A DNA stretch of 64,000 bases from Salinicola corii (GTDB lineage: Bacteria > Pseudomonadota > Gammaproteobacteria > Pseudomonadales > Halomonadaceae): the NCBI RefSeq assembly GCF_008298015.1, contig NZ_VTPX01000001.1, positions 496,001 to 560,000 on the forward strand, read 5' to 3'. A model generated the notes under the pieces. It saw only the letters and a program-made list of their open reading frames with translations. It was not told the DNA's origin and did not search any database. The position numbers and the translations under genes are program-made. The stretch's first letter is position 1. Every line of letters starts with the position of its first letter. Below are positions 1-7,568 of this stretch, one piece after another.

Positions 1-780
1 GGTGCGCAGCGGGTAGGGCGTGGGAGCTGGCGAAAGTAGGCCGTATTCGAAGATCGTCCCGCCAATTGCCGCAGCTCTAGCGAGCGACTCGAGCCCGGGG
101 CCTGCTACTGGATCGTAGATTAGGCGCGCGCCTTTGCCTTCGGTGAGCTCGACAATACGCTCCACCAGGTCTTCTTCCGAGGTGACGATGACGTGGTCGG
201 CGCCGGCGGCGAGCAACGTCCCCTTTTTATCGGCTTTGCGCGTCGTAGCAATCGCTTGTGCACCGATAGTATTGACGATCTGGATCGCTGCAAGTCCAGT
301 GCTGCTGCTGGCAGCGGTGATCAGTACGGTATCGTTCTTATCCAGATGGCCGATTCGTACCAGCGAACCATAGGCAGTCAGGTATGGGGCCCAAATCGCC
401 GTGCCCTGTTCGTAGCTCAAAGTGTCTGGAATCTCCGACAGCGCGTGGACCGGCAAGATCGCCACATCACCGTAGGCGCCATACATATTGGGCGAGAAAC
501 TGGGCATGTTGCTGACCCGTTTGCCCAGCCAGTTGGACTCGACGTCAGGGCCGATCGCTTCGACATCGCCAGCGGCCTCGAATCCGATCTGCGCGGGCAG
601 GTCGGGCTGTATCAGATAGCTGCCCTCGCGCCACATCACCTCAGCGCGGTTTAGTCCGATCGCTTTGACACGGATGCGCACTTCCCCGGCGGCCGGTTCT
701 GGCAATGGCACAGTCTCCACCTTGAGCACGTCGGAGGGGCCGGTTTCGTGGAAACGAACGATCCTCACGGTTACTGACAT
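1..780 (-). CDS. Zinc-independent quinone oxidoreductase / alcohol dehydrogenase-like protein, 3' end cut by window edge
   Basis: The minus strand reads open without a stop for 260 codons from an ATG at 778-780 to the window edge. The protein begins MSVTVRIVRFHETGPSDVLK and continues with the GroES-like fold of the medium-chain dehydrogenase family (residues about 10-120). A nucleotide-binding region follows, seen as AASSSTGLAAIQI near residue 150. The usual catalytic-zinc cysteine and GHE motif are absent, which fits NADPH:quinone oxidoreductases. About 60-80 C-terminal residues should lie outside the window. A GAGG ribosome-binding sequence sits nine bases before the ATG. It may be transcribed with the hydrolase at 863-1600 and the MFS gene upstream. 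Substrate unknown. Confidence 0.85.
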   Translation of the reverse strand, partial: MSVTVRIVRFHETGPSDVLKVETVPLPEPAAGEVRIRVKAIGLNRAEVMWREGSYLIQPDLPAQIGFEAAGDVEAIGPDVESNWLGKRVSNMPSFSPNMYGAYGDVAILPVHALSEIPDTLSYEQGTAIWAPYLTAYGSLVRIGHLDKNDTVLITAASSSTGLAAIQIVNTIGAQAIATTRKADKKGTLLAAGADHVIVTSEEDLVERIVELTEGKGARLIYDPVAGPGLESLARAAAIGGTIFEYGLLSPAPTPYPLRT

Positions 781-862
781 CGCAGTCTACCTCGCAATTT
801 ACAATTTAATGTCTGGTTTGGGGAATAGCTCAATCTGTTCTCAACAATAAGAAGACATTGAA

Positions 863-1600
863 TCAAGCCATCTTTTTATTTCCGTGCGCCCAGTGATCTT
901 CCAAAGCCGCCGCGATCGCTTGAGGACATTGAATGGGCGTGAAATGGCCGCACTCGAGCTTCAAGATGTCAGGTGCGTCAATCGCTTTTTGCAGACGATC
1001 TGCATACTCGACCGGCGTGGTCGAATCGTGCTGGCCCCAAAAGATGAGCGATGGTGCGCTCATTTCGGTCAGCCTCGGCTCCCATTCCGCGCCCACATTA
1101 ACCGCGGACCGGTAGAGCTGGAGGATGCAATGTTTCATGGTGTCGTCGATGCGCGCGACCGTGGCTCGGGCTTCATCGATCGGCACGCCGAATGCTTCGA
1201 GCTGGCGGCTGAACGACTCGATATCCAGCGATCGCATCCAGCGTTCGCCGACTCCAGGCGTCTGCCATATGTGCGCAAATTCGTGCCATTCATAAGCGGC
1301 ACTGACTGGCCCGCTCCCGCCGGCCCAGGTCCGCACCAGATCGGGCCGCAGTGAGGCTACGCGCAACGTGAGGATACAGCCCCAATCGTGGCCGACGAGA
1401 TCAACCGGCTCGCCGATCCTTTCAAGCCGATCGATCAGCCAATCGACGTATTCCTCTTTCGTCGCCTGAAACGACGGGGGCACCGGGCTATCGAAGCCGG
1501 GAAGGGCGAGGGCGATAGAATCCGAACGCTTCAAATGGCGTTGAACGCCCTTCCAAATCCGAAACGTATCGGCAACGCCGTGAACGAATACGGCTGTCAT
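863..1600 (-). CDS. Alpha/beta hydrolase, epoxide hydrolase / haloalkane dehalogenase-like
   Basis: This 245-residue cytosolic protein has the alpha/beta hydrolase fold. HG near residues 7-8 is the oxyanion region. The nucleophile elbow is GHDWG, with Asp72 in place of serine, as in epoxide hydrolases and haloalkane dehalogenases. Asp192 (GQHD) and His219 (CGHF) complete the triad. It therefore probably opens an ester-enzyme intermediate with water rather than acting as a serine esterase. AGGAG lies seven bases before the ATG. It sits downstream of the MFS gene and upstream of the oxidoreductase at the window start, so the three may form one detoxification or catabolic operon. Substrate not predictable. 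Confidence 0.85.
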   Translation of the reverse strand: MTAVFVHGVADTFRIWKGVQRHLKRSDSIALALPGFDSPVPPSFQATKEEYVDWLIDRLERIGEPVDLVGHDWGCILTLRVASLRPDLVRTWAGGSGPVSAAYEWHEFAHIWQTPGVGERWMRSLDIESFSRQLEAFGVPIDEARATVARIDDTMKHCILQLYRSAVNVGAEWEPRLTEMSAPSLIFWGQHDSTTPVEYADRLQKAIDAPDILKLECGHFTPIQCPQAIAAALEDHWAHGNKKMA

Positions 1601-1706
1601 GAGGTTTCTCCTAGTTCGTGGACTCTCTTAATGGTCCGGTTGTTGCCTTGCTGCGTTGTGCACGAGTCCCGATGCGTGCCGCCACCGGTCTTTCGACGCG
1701 CGGCAT

Positions 1707-2918
1707 TTAGGTGTCGTCGCGTCTTGTTAAGCCAGCCATGGCTAGGCCACCGCAGAGTGCGGCGATGGCGCAATAGCCGATGGGACCGGCCGCGCCGAAC
1801 GTGTTTTCGACGAGGCCGCCGACGGACGCCCCTGCCATCACGGCAACCTGAAACGTCGCGACCAGTAACGCACCGGCGTTCTCTGCGTGATTGAGTGCGG
1901 ACTCGGTCGTCCACGTTTGGATGCTTACCGGGAACGCCCCGAACGCGAATCCCCATAGCGCGATGCCGGTGAGTGCGATCGGAAAAGATGCCGCACCCCC
2001 AAAAAGCACGGATGCAGTTAGGCCGACCGTGTAGGCCGCCAGGATCGAGGCATGGCGCGAGCTGCGACCCGCCCCCCAGCCACCGGCGAAGTTGCCGGCA
2101 AACCCGCCCAGCCCGAGAAGGAGTAGTGTGACCGCGAGCCACTGATCACCGATGTGGGTGACCCGCTCAAGAAACGGTCTTATGTAGGTAAAGCCTGCAA
2201 TATAGGCCGACAACACGAACACGACGGTAATCAGTCCAGCGTAGATGCGGCGATACCGCAGCAGATCGACCAGCATCCGCCACGTGGTCGTGGATTCGGC
2301 ACGCAGGCTCGGCAGAGCCACTAATTGCGCGACGAGCGCAACGGAGCCGATGCCCGCGACCGCCCAGAATGCGCCGCGCCATCCGATGAGATAGCCGAGA
2401 TAACTGCCGATGGCTGGGGCACACACAGACGCTGCGGTCATACCGGCGAAGATGATGGCTATGGCTTTCGCGACATTTTCCTTCGGCACGAGGCGCAGTG
2501 CGAGCGCGGCCGCAAGCGCCCATGTGCCACCCAGCGCAATGCCGAGAACGGCACGGGCGGTGATGAATAGCCATAACGAACCGGCCAAGGCCGACCCGAT
2601 ATTCGAGACGATGAGCAAACACGATAAGATACATATGAGGAACCGGCGATCGACGCGCGAAAAAATGACGGCGACGGCCGCCACCGCCGCGATCGCGGCA
2701 GTCGCCGTGACCGCTTGACCGACCGCCCCTACCGACACGCCCAGATCGTCGGCTATCGGCGTCAGCAAACTCGCCGGCAGAAATTCGCTGGTGACCAATC
2801 CGAAAACCCCGACGGACAAGGACCATACGGCAGCCCAGTGACGCGTTGCCGAAACGGTCGTGTCATTTCGGCGGGCGCGTTCGGTCGGCGATTGCTCTTG
2901 TTCTGAGGCGATTGGCAT
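1707..2918 (-). CDS. MFS transporter, DHA1-type efflux permease
   Basis: The 403-residue protein has about twelve hydrophobic segments and the N-terminal pattern of the AraJ/YdhP group of drug:proton antiporters (GVFGLVTSEFLPASLLTPIADDL in the first helix). It is expected in the inner membrane as a proton-driven exporter of small molecules or sugars. The start at 2916-2918 is supported by AAGGAGA five bases upstream. It diverges from the AraC-type gene starting about 40 bp away, so that regulator is the likely controller of this pump and of the hydrolase and oxidoreductase after it. Substrate unknown. Confidence 0.88.
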   Translation of the reverse strand: MPIASEQEQSPTERARRNDTTVSATRHWAAVWSLSVGVFGLVTSEFLPASLLTPIADDLGVSVGAVGQAVTATAAIAAVAAVAVIFSRVDRRFLICILSCLLIVSNIGSALAGSLWLFITARAVLGIALGGTWALAAALALRLVPKENVAKAIAIIFAGMTAASVCAPAIGSYLGYLIGWRGAFWAVAGIGSVALVAQLVALPSLRAESTTTWRMLVDLLRYRRIYAGLITVVFVLSAYIAGFTYIRPFLERVTHIGDQWLAVTLLLLGLGGFAGNFAGGWGAGRSSRHASILAAYTVGLTASVLFGGAASFPIALTGIALWGFAFGAFPVSIQTWTTESALNHAENAGALLVATFQVAVMAGASVGGLVENTFGAAGPIGYCAIAALCGGLAMAGLTRRDDT

Positions 2919-2958
2919 CGTTCTCTCCTTCTACTCTTTGGAGAGGATGCTATGCTCT

Positions 2959-3987
2959 ATGTTTTGGAATATCGATGCTCATATGTCCGATAAACATAAC
3001 CATTCGTCCAACTTTAGCGGCCGTCCGGCAACGGATCTCGTCGACCCCGTATTGCGCAGCCTGTGGCTGACTGGGATCAAACACGGCCGTCGACGCCTCG
3101 AAGGCTCATGGGCTTATTCATTTCCGGAAGAAAGTAACGCGTCTTTTCACTTCATCGCCGGTCAGGGATGTTGGCTGTTTCACAAGGCCCACGGCTATCG
3201 GTGGCTCGAAGCAGGCGATGCCATTTTGCTACCGCGCGGCGATGCCCACGTTCTGGCGCGCACACGTCAAGGGGTCGGACCGGGAACTCCGGCTTTTCGT
3301 TGCGAAGCCGATTTTGATGACCCGATCGAGTTTCAGAACGAGCATACGAACGACACTTGCCTGATGTTCTACGGCACGATGCGCTTTAACTTGGATCGCT
3401 TGCATCCACTCATCGATATGATGCCGTCCATACTGCACGCCGGTTCGCTCATGCGCGATCAGCCGGCTATTCCAGCCTTGATTGACGCAATGGGCTGCGA
3501 GTTGCAGGGCAATCGCCTGGGATCGGGCGCCATCGTCTCGAGACTGGCCGACGTGCTTGCAGCCCAAATCATCCGATCGTGGGTCGAGCTCGGTTACGGC
3601 GACGTTGAAGGCTGGGCGGCCGCGTCCCGTGATCCGAATATCGGCCGCGTCCTGGCAGCGATTCATAGCGACCCGGGACAGGACTGGTCGATACTCAGGT
3701 TGGCGCAAGTCATGGGCGCTTCCCGATCGCTTTTCGCGCATCGGTTCAAGACCGTCGTCGGCGAAACACCGGCGCAGTATGTCGCGCGGATTCGAATGCA
3801 TCTCGCGCACAAATGGCTGGCTGACGATGGCGAAAGGGTGACTGTTGTCTACGAACGGCTCGGTTATCACTCCGAGCCGGCATTCAGCCGGGCGTTCAAG
3901 CGCGTGATGGGGTTCGCCCCCAGCCAGAGTCGACGTCGTCGGCAGGGCAGAGTAAACCGGGATCAGGGGGGGGCTAACAGGCGATAG
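2959..3987 (+). CDS. AraC family transcriptional regulator with N-terminal cupin domain
   Basis: The protein has an N-terminal cupin-like sensor region (about residues 20-190, with FHFIAGQGCWLFHKAHGYRWL then LLPRGDAHVLA) and a C-terminal double helix-turn-helix. The latter reads DWSILRLAQVMGASRSLFAHRFK and then VVYERLGYHSEPAFSRAFKR, the AraC signature. Several in-frame starts exist: ATG at 2947, 2959 and 2983. GGAGAGG at 2940-2946 best fits 2959, although MSDKHNH at 2983 is also plausible. It diverges from the MFS gene at 1707-2918 and probably controls it. Family assignment is firm; the ligand is unknown. Confidence 0.85.
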   Translation: MFWNIDAHMSDKHNHSSNFSGRPATDLVDPVLRSLWLTGIKHGRRRLEGSWAYSFPEESNASFHFIAGQGCWLFHKAHGYRWLEAGDAILLPRGDAHVLARTRQGVGPGTPAFRCEADFDDPIEFQNEHTNDTCLMFYGTMRFNLDRLHPLIDMMPSILHAGSLMRDQPAIPALIDAMGCELQGNRLGSGAIVSRLADVLAAQIIRSWVELGYGDVEGWAAASRDPNIGRVLAAIHSDPGQDWSILRLAQVMGASRSLFAHRFKTVVGETPAQYVARIRMHLAHKWLADDGERVTVVYERLGYHSEPAFSRAFKRVMGFAPSQSRRRRQGRVNRDQGGANRR

Positions 3988-4420
3988 AGAGATCCTAACG
4001 CAGTTTATGGAAGTTACAGCATTGTTAACAGATACCTCGGAAGACGTTGTCGACTCATGTGATTGGCACGTAACGCTTGGGCGTTACGCTGTGACGATGA
4101 CTCGAGCTGATCTACTCCGAGTGCTCAACGTCGTCGATGGCGTCCCGCGTGAGTGCCTCGTAGCGATCCCGGACACCTCGATATCCGGCCGAACAAGTGG
4201 CGCGTAAACTGACGGCGTGATACTACAATGAGGACCGCCCCCATAGTGTGATCGGTTACAATGTTTCGATCATCATGCATTTTCCCGATAACGTAGCTAG
4301 CCTGTTATCGTGACTAAGTCGAAAAACTCCAGGATCCGGCGGTCAATTGTGAGAGGGACAGAGCAAAAGCTAACTGGGCTAAAATGGCCAGTGCGATGAA
4401 AGTTCAGTGGTAGGTCAAGG
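3988..4420. other. Non-coding, AT-richer intergenic stretch with transposase debris
   Basis: Between the AraC gene and the hydrolase at 4421 there is no intact gene. A small open frame at 4007-4207 has no recognisable domain upstream of its last residues, where it runs into the IS3-type remnant described separately. Composition by eye is clearly less GC-rich than the flanking genes. Confidence 0.6.
4130..4262 (+). pseudogene. Fossil of an IS3-family transposase (OrfB C-terminus)
   Basis: Two conserved blocks of the IS3-family integrase/transposase C-terminus survive in order but in different frames. At 4136-4159 the codons read DGVPRECL, matching the 'NGrfReECL' block. At 4221-4259 they read YYNEDRPHSVIGY, matching the 'YN..RPHS.LGY' block. 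A stop codon and a frameshift separate them, and no catalytic DDE core or terminal inverted repeats remain. It is a decayed insertion, evidence of past mobile-element activity next to the accessory genes that follow. Confidence 0.75.
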
Positions 4421-5227
4421 TCAATCCGATGAAGAAATACTGGTGCTTATAAAGTCGAGCACCAATCGTGCCACCTCATCGGGCTTCTCTATTGTTGCGA
4501 GATGACCGGTCGCGATTTCCTGATAGCGGGCGCTTGGGACGATGTCGGCGAGCTGTCGTGAGTAAGGGGAGGGAACCATCCAATCGTAGGTACACCCAAT
4601 GACCAAGGCAGGTTGAGTGATGCGTTGCGCATGCTCGCTTACATCTAGTGTCAGATTGAGTTCAACCTGTCGTGCCATTCCTTCCCAATTGTTTGTCTCG
4701 ACTATCTCGTGGGTAGCTTTACTCATCGTGTGGTAGTCCATCGTGGCGAGAAAGTCCGGGCTGAGGCCTGTAACTAACATAAAACGTGCCATCGCTTCGC
4801 GATCTGTGTGGATGAGATCCCTCCATAGCTCGAAGCTCAGTATTTGGCGCGTATCCTTGTTTGTTGCAAACCCTGCGAGCAGGATGACTGAGCGCACGCG
4901 ATCGGGATACTCTGCAGCGATATAGGTTGCGACCGCAGCGCCCAATGAGAAGCCAACAAGGTCGAATTGTGAGACACCGGCTTTGTCGGCGGCTGCAATG
5001 GCTTGTGACGCAAGCATACTGACTGTGAGCGATGCTCCATCATCGACCGTCTTACCCGAGCCCGAGTAATCTGGGCGAATGACCGTACGTTCCTCAGTCA
5101 AATGACCAACCAATGGTCCCCAATTCGTTTCGGAGTTGCCACCTGTGCCGTGTAGCAGCAACAAGCCTGGTCCCGATCCATCGACTCGGAAAAAAACTTT
5201 CGACTCGTCAGTTTCAACGAATGGCAT
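4421..5227 (-). CDS. Alpha/beta hydrolase (serine hydrolase)
   Basis: This 268-residue protein is an alpha/beta fold hydrolase with LLLHGTGG near residue 25 (oxyanion hole). The nucleophile elbow is GFSLG with Ser94, and probable partners are Asp215 (CTYDWMVP) and His242 (TGHLA). The pattern resembles 3-oxoadipate enol-lactonase and meta-cleavage hydrolase relatives. It is divergent from the TetR regulator gene, with a 234-bp shared control region that includes palindromes at 5400-5444. The gene is noticeably less GC-rich than the bulk of the window, as are its TetR and SnoaL-like neighbours, which suggests transfer. Exact substrate unknown. Confidence 0.85.
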   Translation of the reverse strand: MPFVETDESKVFFRVDGSGPGLLLLHGTGGNSETNWGPLVGHLTEERTVIRPDYSGSGKTVDDGASLTVSMLASQAIAAADKAGVSQFDLVGFSLGAAVATYIAAEYPDRVRSVILLAGFATNKDTRQILSFELWRDLIHTDREAMARFMLVTGLSPDFLATMDYHTMSKATHEIVETNNWEGMARQVELNLTLDVSEHAQRITQPALVIGCTYDWMVPSPYSRQLADIVPSARYQEIATGHLATIEKPDEVARLVLDFISTSISSSD

Positions 5228-5399
5228 TTATTACTCCTGATGTCCATTTTTACGAGGATGTTTTTTCGGTAGTGGGGCTATGTCAGATGCGTTGTGTTTG
5301 GGTACGTCCGCATCGATGTGAGATCCGCTTAACCAAATGACGAATTTCCGGTATCGCCACGTCGTGGCGCCATGCTCCAGAAGCCTCGACATGTTATTG

Positions 5400-5444
5400 T
5401 GGAGGAAGCCTCCGCATCAATATACGGAGGCTTCCTCCGTATAT
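5400..5444. promoter_or_regulatory. Paired palindromes, probable TetR operator (sites 1 and 2)
   Basis: Site 1 (5400-5414) is TGGAG, five bases, CTCCG. Site 2 (5425-5439) is CGGAG, GCTTC, CTCCG, and its symmetry extends outward to a perfect 10-bp inverted repeat spanning 5420-5444. Centres are 25 bp apart. Together they also form a longer 14-bp inverted repeat (5401-5414 with 5425-5438). They end 17 bp before the TetR start codon, where an autoregulatory operator is expected, and could also act on the divergent hydrolase. Two more copies stand before the SnoaL-like gene. Confidence 0.7.
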
Positions 5445-5461
5445 CAAGAGCACCAGTCAAC

Positions 5462-6046
5462 ATGCAGAAAAAAGTGTCTTCCCAACCAAGGGCCCGGCCT
5501 CGTGCCGACAAGGAACGTAACCGTGCGCGCTTGATTGCGGCAGCCAAGCAGGTTTTCGCGGCACGAGGCGCTGCTGCCAGTCTGGAGCAAGTCGCCAGTG
5601 AGGCAGGCGTCGGCATAGGTACGCTATATCGACACTTTCCCAAACGAGATGTGCTGCTCGAGGCCGTTTACCGGCAGGAGACCGATACGTTGGTCGACGC
5701 AGCGGATCGGCTAATGGCGCAGCAGGAGCCAGTCGAAGCGCTGCGTGAATGGTTACTGCTGTTCGTGGATTTTATCGATACCAAACGGGATATGGCGGAT
5801 GCACTGAATACTCTGATAGGTGGTCCCGAGCCGCTCTATAGCGGAACTCCTTCCCACCTTGCCTCATCCATTGAGGCGCTGGTCGACGGTGCGATCAAGA
5901 CCGGTACGTTTCGGATCGATATCGAGCCCCTTGACCTGCTGCGTGCCATTGCCGGTGTCGCAAACATCAGGCCCGGCCAGAATTGGAAGCCATCAGCCAT
6001 TCGGATGGTTGACCTTCTGATCAGAGGGATGCAGATCGAGCGTTGA
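5462..6046 (+). CDS. TetR/AcrR family transcriptional regulator
   Basis: The 194-residue protein starts MQKKVSSQPRARPRADKERN. Its N-terminal TetR DNA-binding domain shows RLIAAAKQVFAARG, then SLEQVASEAGVGIGTLYRHF, the canonical helix-turn-helix. The C-terminal part (about 80-190) is a helical ligand-binding and dimerisation domain. The ATG at 5462 was chosen because it immediately precedes the domain; upstream in-frame codons would read through the palindromic operator. It probably represses itself, the SnoaL-like gene (which shares the same palindromes) and perhaps the divergent hydrolase. Ligand unknown. Confidence 0.88.
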   Translation: MQKKVSSQPRARPRADKERNRARLIAAAKQVFAARGAAASLEQVASEAGVGIGTLYRHFPKRDVLLEAVYRQETDTLVDAADRLMAQQEPVEALREWLLLFVDFIDTKRDMADALNTLIGGPEPLYSGTPSHLASSIEALVDGAIKTGTFRIDIEPLDLLRAIAGVANIRPGQNWKPSAIRMVDLLIRGMQIER

Positions 6047-6388
6047 AGTGCAAGGATGATGGTCCTGCTGTTATGACCCCGTATGGCAAGCGGAAACAAG
6101 GTACACCCGCTTGATCAATATGGTTGTCGGGTCGCCGGCTCACCAGTGATGTGGTTGGACGCCCGGCGATGAGTGAATCTGCGTGATCAAGTGGGTTCTC
6201 AGTTGTGCCAGCCCCCTGAATAGCTGTGATCATAGTCCTTTGTTTGACTATGGGGACTCACCATTGTGGTGCTCGTTCATGCCGCGCTTGAAAAGCGGAG
6301 GGCTACTCCGTATTTTTGAAGAGGAGGATTGCTCCGCTTTGTGTGGGGCTTACTCATTTTCCAGCAAGAATTTCTCGCATGAGGACAT
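6047..6388. other. Intergenic control region before the SnoaL-like gene
   Basis: No gene is seen in these 342 bases. The stretch contains a 7-bp inverted repeat (CATAGTC at 6231-6237, GACTATG at 6246-6252) followed by the two operator-like palindromes at 6296-6336. Confidence 0.5.
6296..6336. promoter_or_regulatory. Paired palindromes, probable TetR operator (sites 3 and 4)
   Basis: Site 3 (6296-6310) is CGGAG, GGCTA, CTCCG. Site 4 (6322-6336) is AGGAG, GATTG, CTCCG. Centres are 26 bp apart, almost the same as the pair in front of the TetR gene, and all four five-base spacers begin with G. They lie 50-95 bp before the SnoaL-like start codon, a normal position for repression, and link the two transcription units. 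Confidence 0.7.
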
Positions 6389-6919
6389 ATGATGACGGCA
6401 TTCACTACAACTGCGGAGCAAATGGCATATCTCGAGAGCGCGAACATGGAAGAGAAAGTGACCTACCTCCTTGATCATGCTCAGATTACAGATGTGCTGC
6501 AGCGCTATGGGCAATGCGTTGACATGCGTGATTTCAAAACGCTCAGGACATGCTATACCGACGAGATTGAAGTCGATCATAGCCCGACAATCGGTATGGG
6601 GCGTATGCATATCTCGGCCGACCGGTGGTGTGAACTTGCTGATAAGTTCCATAGCCAGCTGGATGGCGATGAGCATATCCTGATACCACAAAGCATCGTG
6701 ATTAATGGTGATGCAGCGTTCTGTCACGTACTGGTCCATGCACATCACTTCTACAGAGGGGCGAATGGCAGCCCGTTTCAGACGCTGGTCGGTACGTACG
6801 ACCTGGGGTTCACGAAAACGGAGGATGGCTGGAAAATTTGCCGCTCGATTCAGGGCATGAGCTGGACTGAGGGAAATTGGCAATTTCATAACGACATCAA
6901 GGATTCGCTCAAGCATTAA
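6389..6919 (+). CDS. SnoaL / NTF2-like fold protein, putative dehydratase or cyclase
   Basis: The 176-residue protein matches the SnoaL-like NTF2 fold. DHAQITDVLQRYGQCVDMRDFKTL is the opening helix, followed by YTDEIEVDHSP, a long helix around residues 70-85, and a terminal sheet ending GWKICRSIQGMSWTEGN. Members act as polyketide cyclases, steroid or bile-acid dehydratases, or small-ligand enzymes. A catalytic Asp or His cannot be assigned with confidence. Two ATGs (6389, 6392) are adjacent; GAGGA at 6381-6385 slightly favours the second. Paired TetR-type palindromes lie upstream. Function beyond the fold is unknown. Confidence 0.75.
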   Translation: MMTAFTTTAEQMAYLESANMEEKVTYLLDHAQITDVLQRYGQCVDMRDFKTLRTCYTDEIEVDHSPTIGMGRMHISADRWCELADKFHSQLDGDEHILIPQSIVINGDAAFCHVLVHAHHFYRGANGSPFQTLVGTYDLGFTKTEDGWKICRSIQGMSWTEGNWQFHNDIKDSLKH

Positions 6920-6946
6920 GACTCGCGTGCTGAACGAGGCACCATG

Positions 6947-6980
6947 ACGTCTCTCGCCCGTGGAATTGGGCGAGAGACGT
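6947..6980 (+). terminator. Strong hairpin after the SnoaL-like gene
   Basis: A perfect 13-bp inverted repeat (ACGTCTCTCGCCC, eight-base loop, GGGCGAGAGACGT) begins 27 bp after the stop codon. There is no T tract, so it may be a Rho-type or processing hairpin rather than a classical terminator. Confidence 0.5.
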
Positions 6981-7042
6981 AGGCTAAGCCAGTTGACCTA
7001 CTTGTTCTTAGGCTTGAGCGAGCCGACCGATCCTACGCAGAA

Positions 7043-7444
7043 TTGTCCGAACGGGTACACCTTTCGCCGCCGGCCGTGCATGAGCGTGTCAGGCGCTTGC
7101 GCCGTGACGGCGTCATTCAAGGGACGGTGGCAAAGCTCGATGGCACGAAGATCGGCTGCCCGCTACTGGCGTTCGTGCATATCACCACCGAAGGATGGGG
7201 GATGACCGAACCGGTGCTCGCGCTGCGCGAGATGGCTGACGTGGAAGAAATCCACACGGCGACCGGGGAAACCTGCTTGATTCTCAAGGTGCGCTGCTTG
7301 CGCCCTTCCAGCCTCGAGGCATTGCTGTCGCGTATTCAAGCAATAAAAGGCGTGCGCACGACCCACAGTTACGTAGTGCTGGGAACCTATCTGGAGCGAG
7401 GGCCGATGCCGGAAATTCCCGAGCCGCAGTCGGAAGAGAAATGA
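7043..7444 (+). CDS. Lrp/AsnC family regulator, N-terminus missing or degraded
   Basis: The product carries most of the Lrp helix-turn-helix (ELSERVHLSPPAVHERVRRLRRDGVIQG) and the C-terminal RAM ligand domain (PLLAFVHITTEG ... EIHTATGETCLILKVRC). Lrp/AsnC proteins usually start some 20-25 residues earlier with 'LDxxDrxIL'. Here the same frame is readable back to 6983 (KPVDLLVLRLERADRSYAEL), which looks like the missing first helix. No ATG, GTG or TTG start is available there, and a TAG stops the frame at 6980-6982. Translation could begin only at TTG 7043, giving a shortened protein. It may be a pseudogene or have lost its original start. No obvious target. Confidence 0.65.
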   Translation: MSERVHLSPPAVHERVRRLRRDGVIQGTVAKLDGTKIGCPLLAFVHITTEGWGMTEPVLALREMADVEEIHTATGETCLILKVRCLRPSSLEALLSRIQAIKGVRTTHSYVVLGTYLERGPMPEIPEPQSEEK

Positions 7445-7568
7445 TGGCAGGGAGATGGGAGCCGACCTGGATGCGCCCGATTGAAACCGCTTGTCATTAG
7501 CAAGTCTGGAAGACGCCGGGCCCTCGAGCTCGGCCTCTTCGGCCCCGGAGGTTCACAGTCTTGGCGCT

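Noticed and set aside
4007-4207. 66-codon hypothetical protein
   Set aside because: Its end is the transposase fossil and the rest has no recognisable feature or ribosome-binding sequence.
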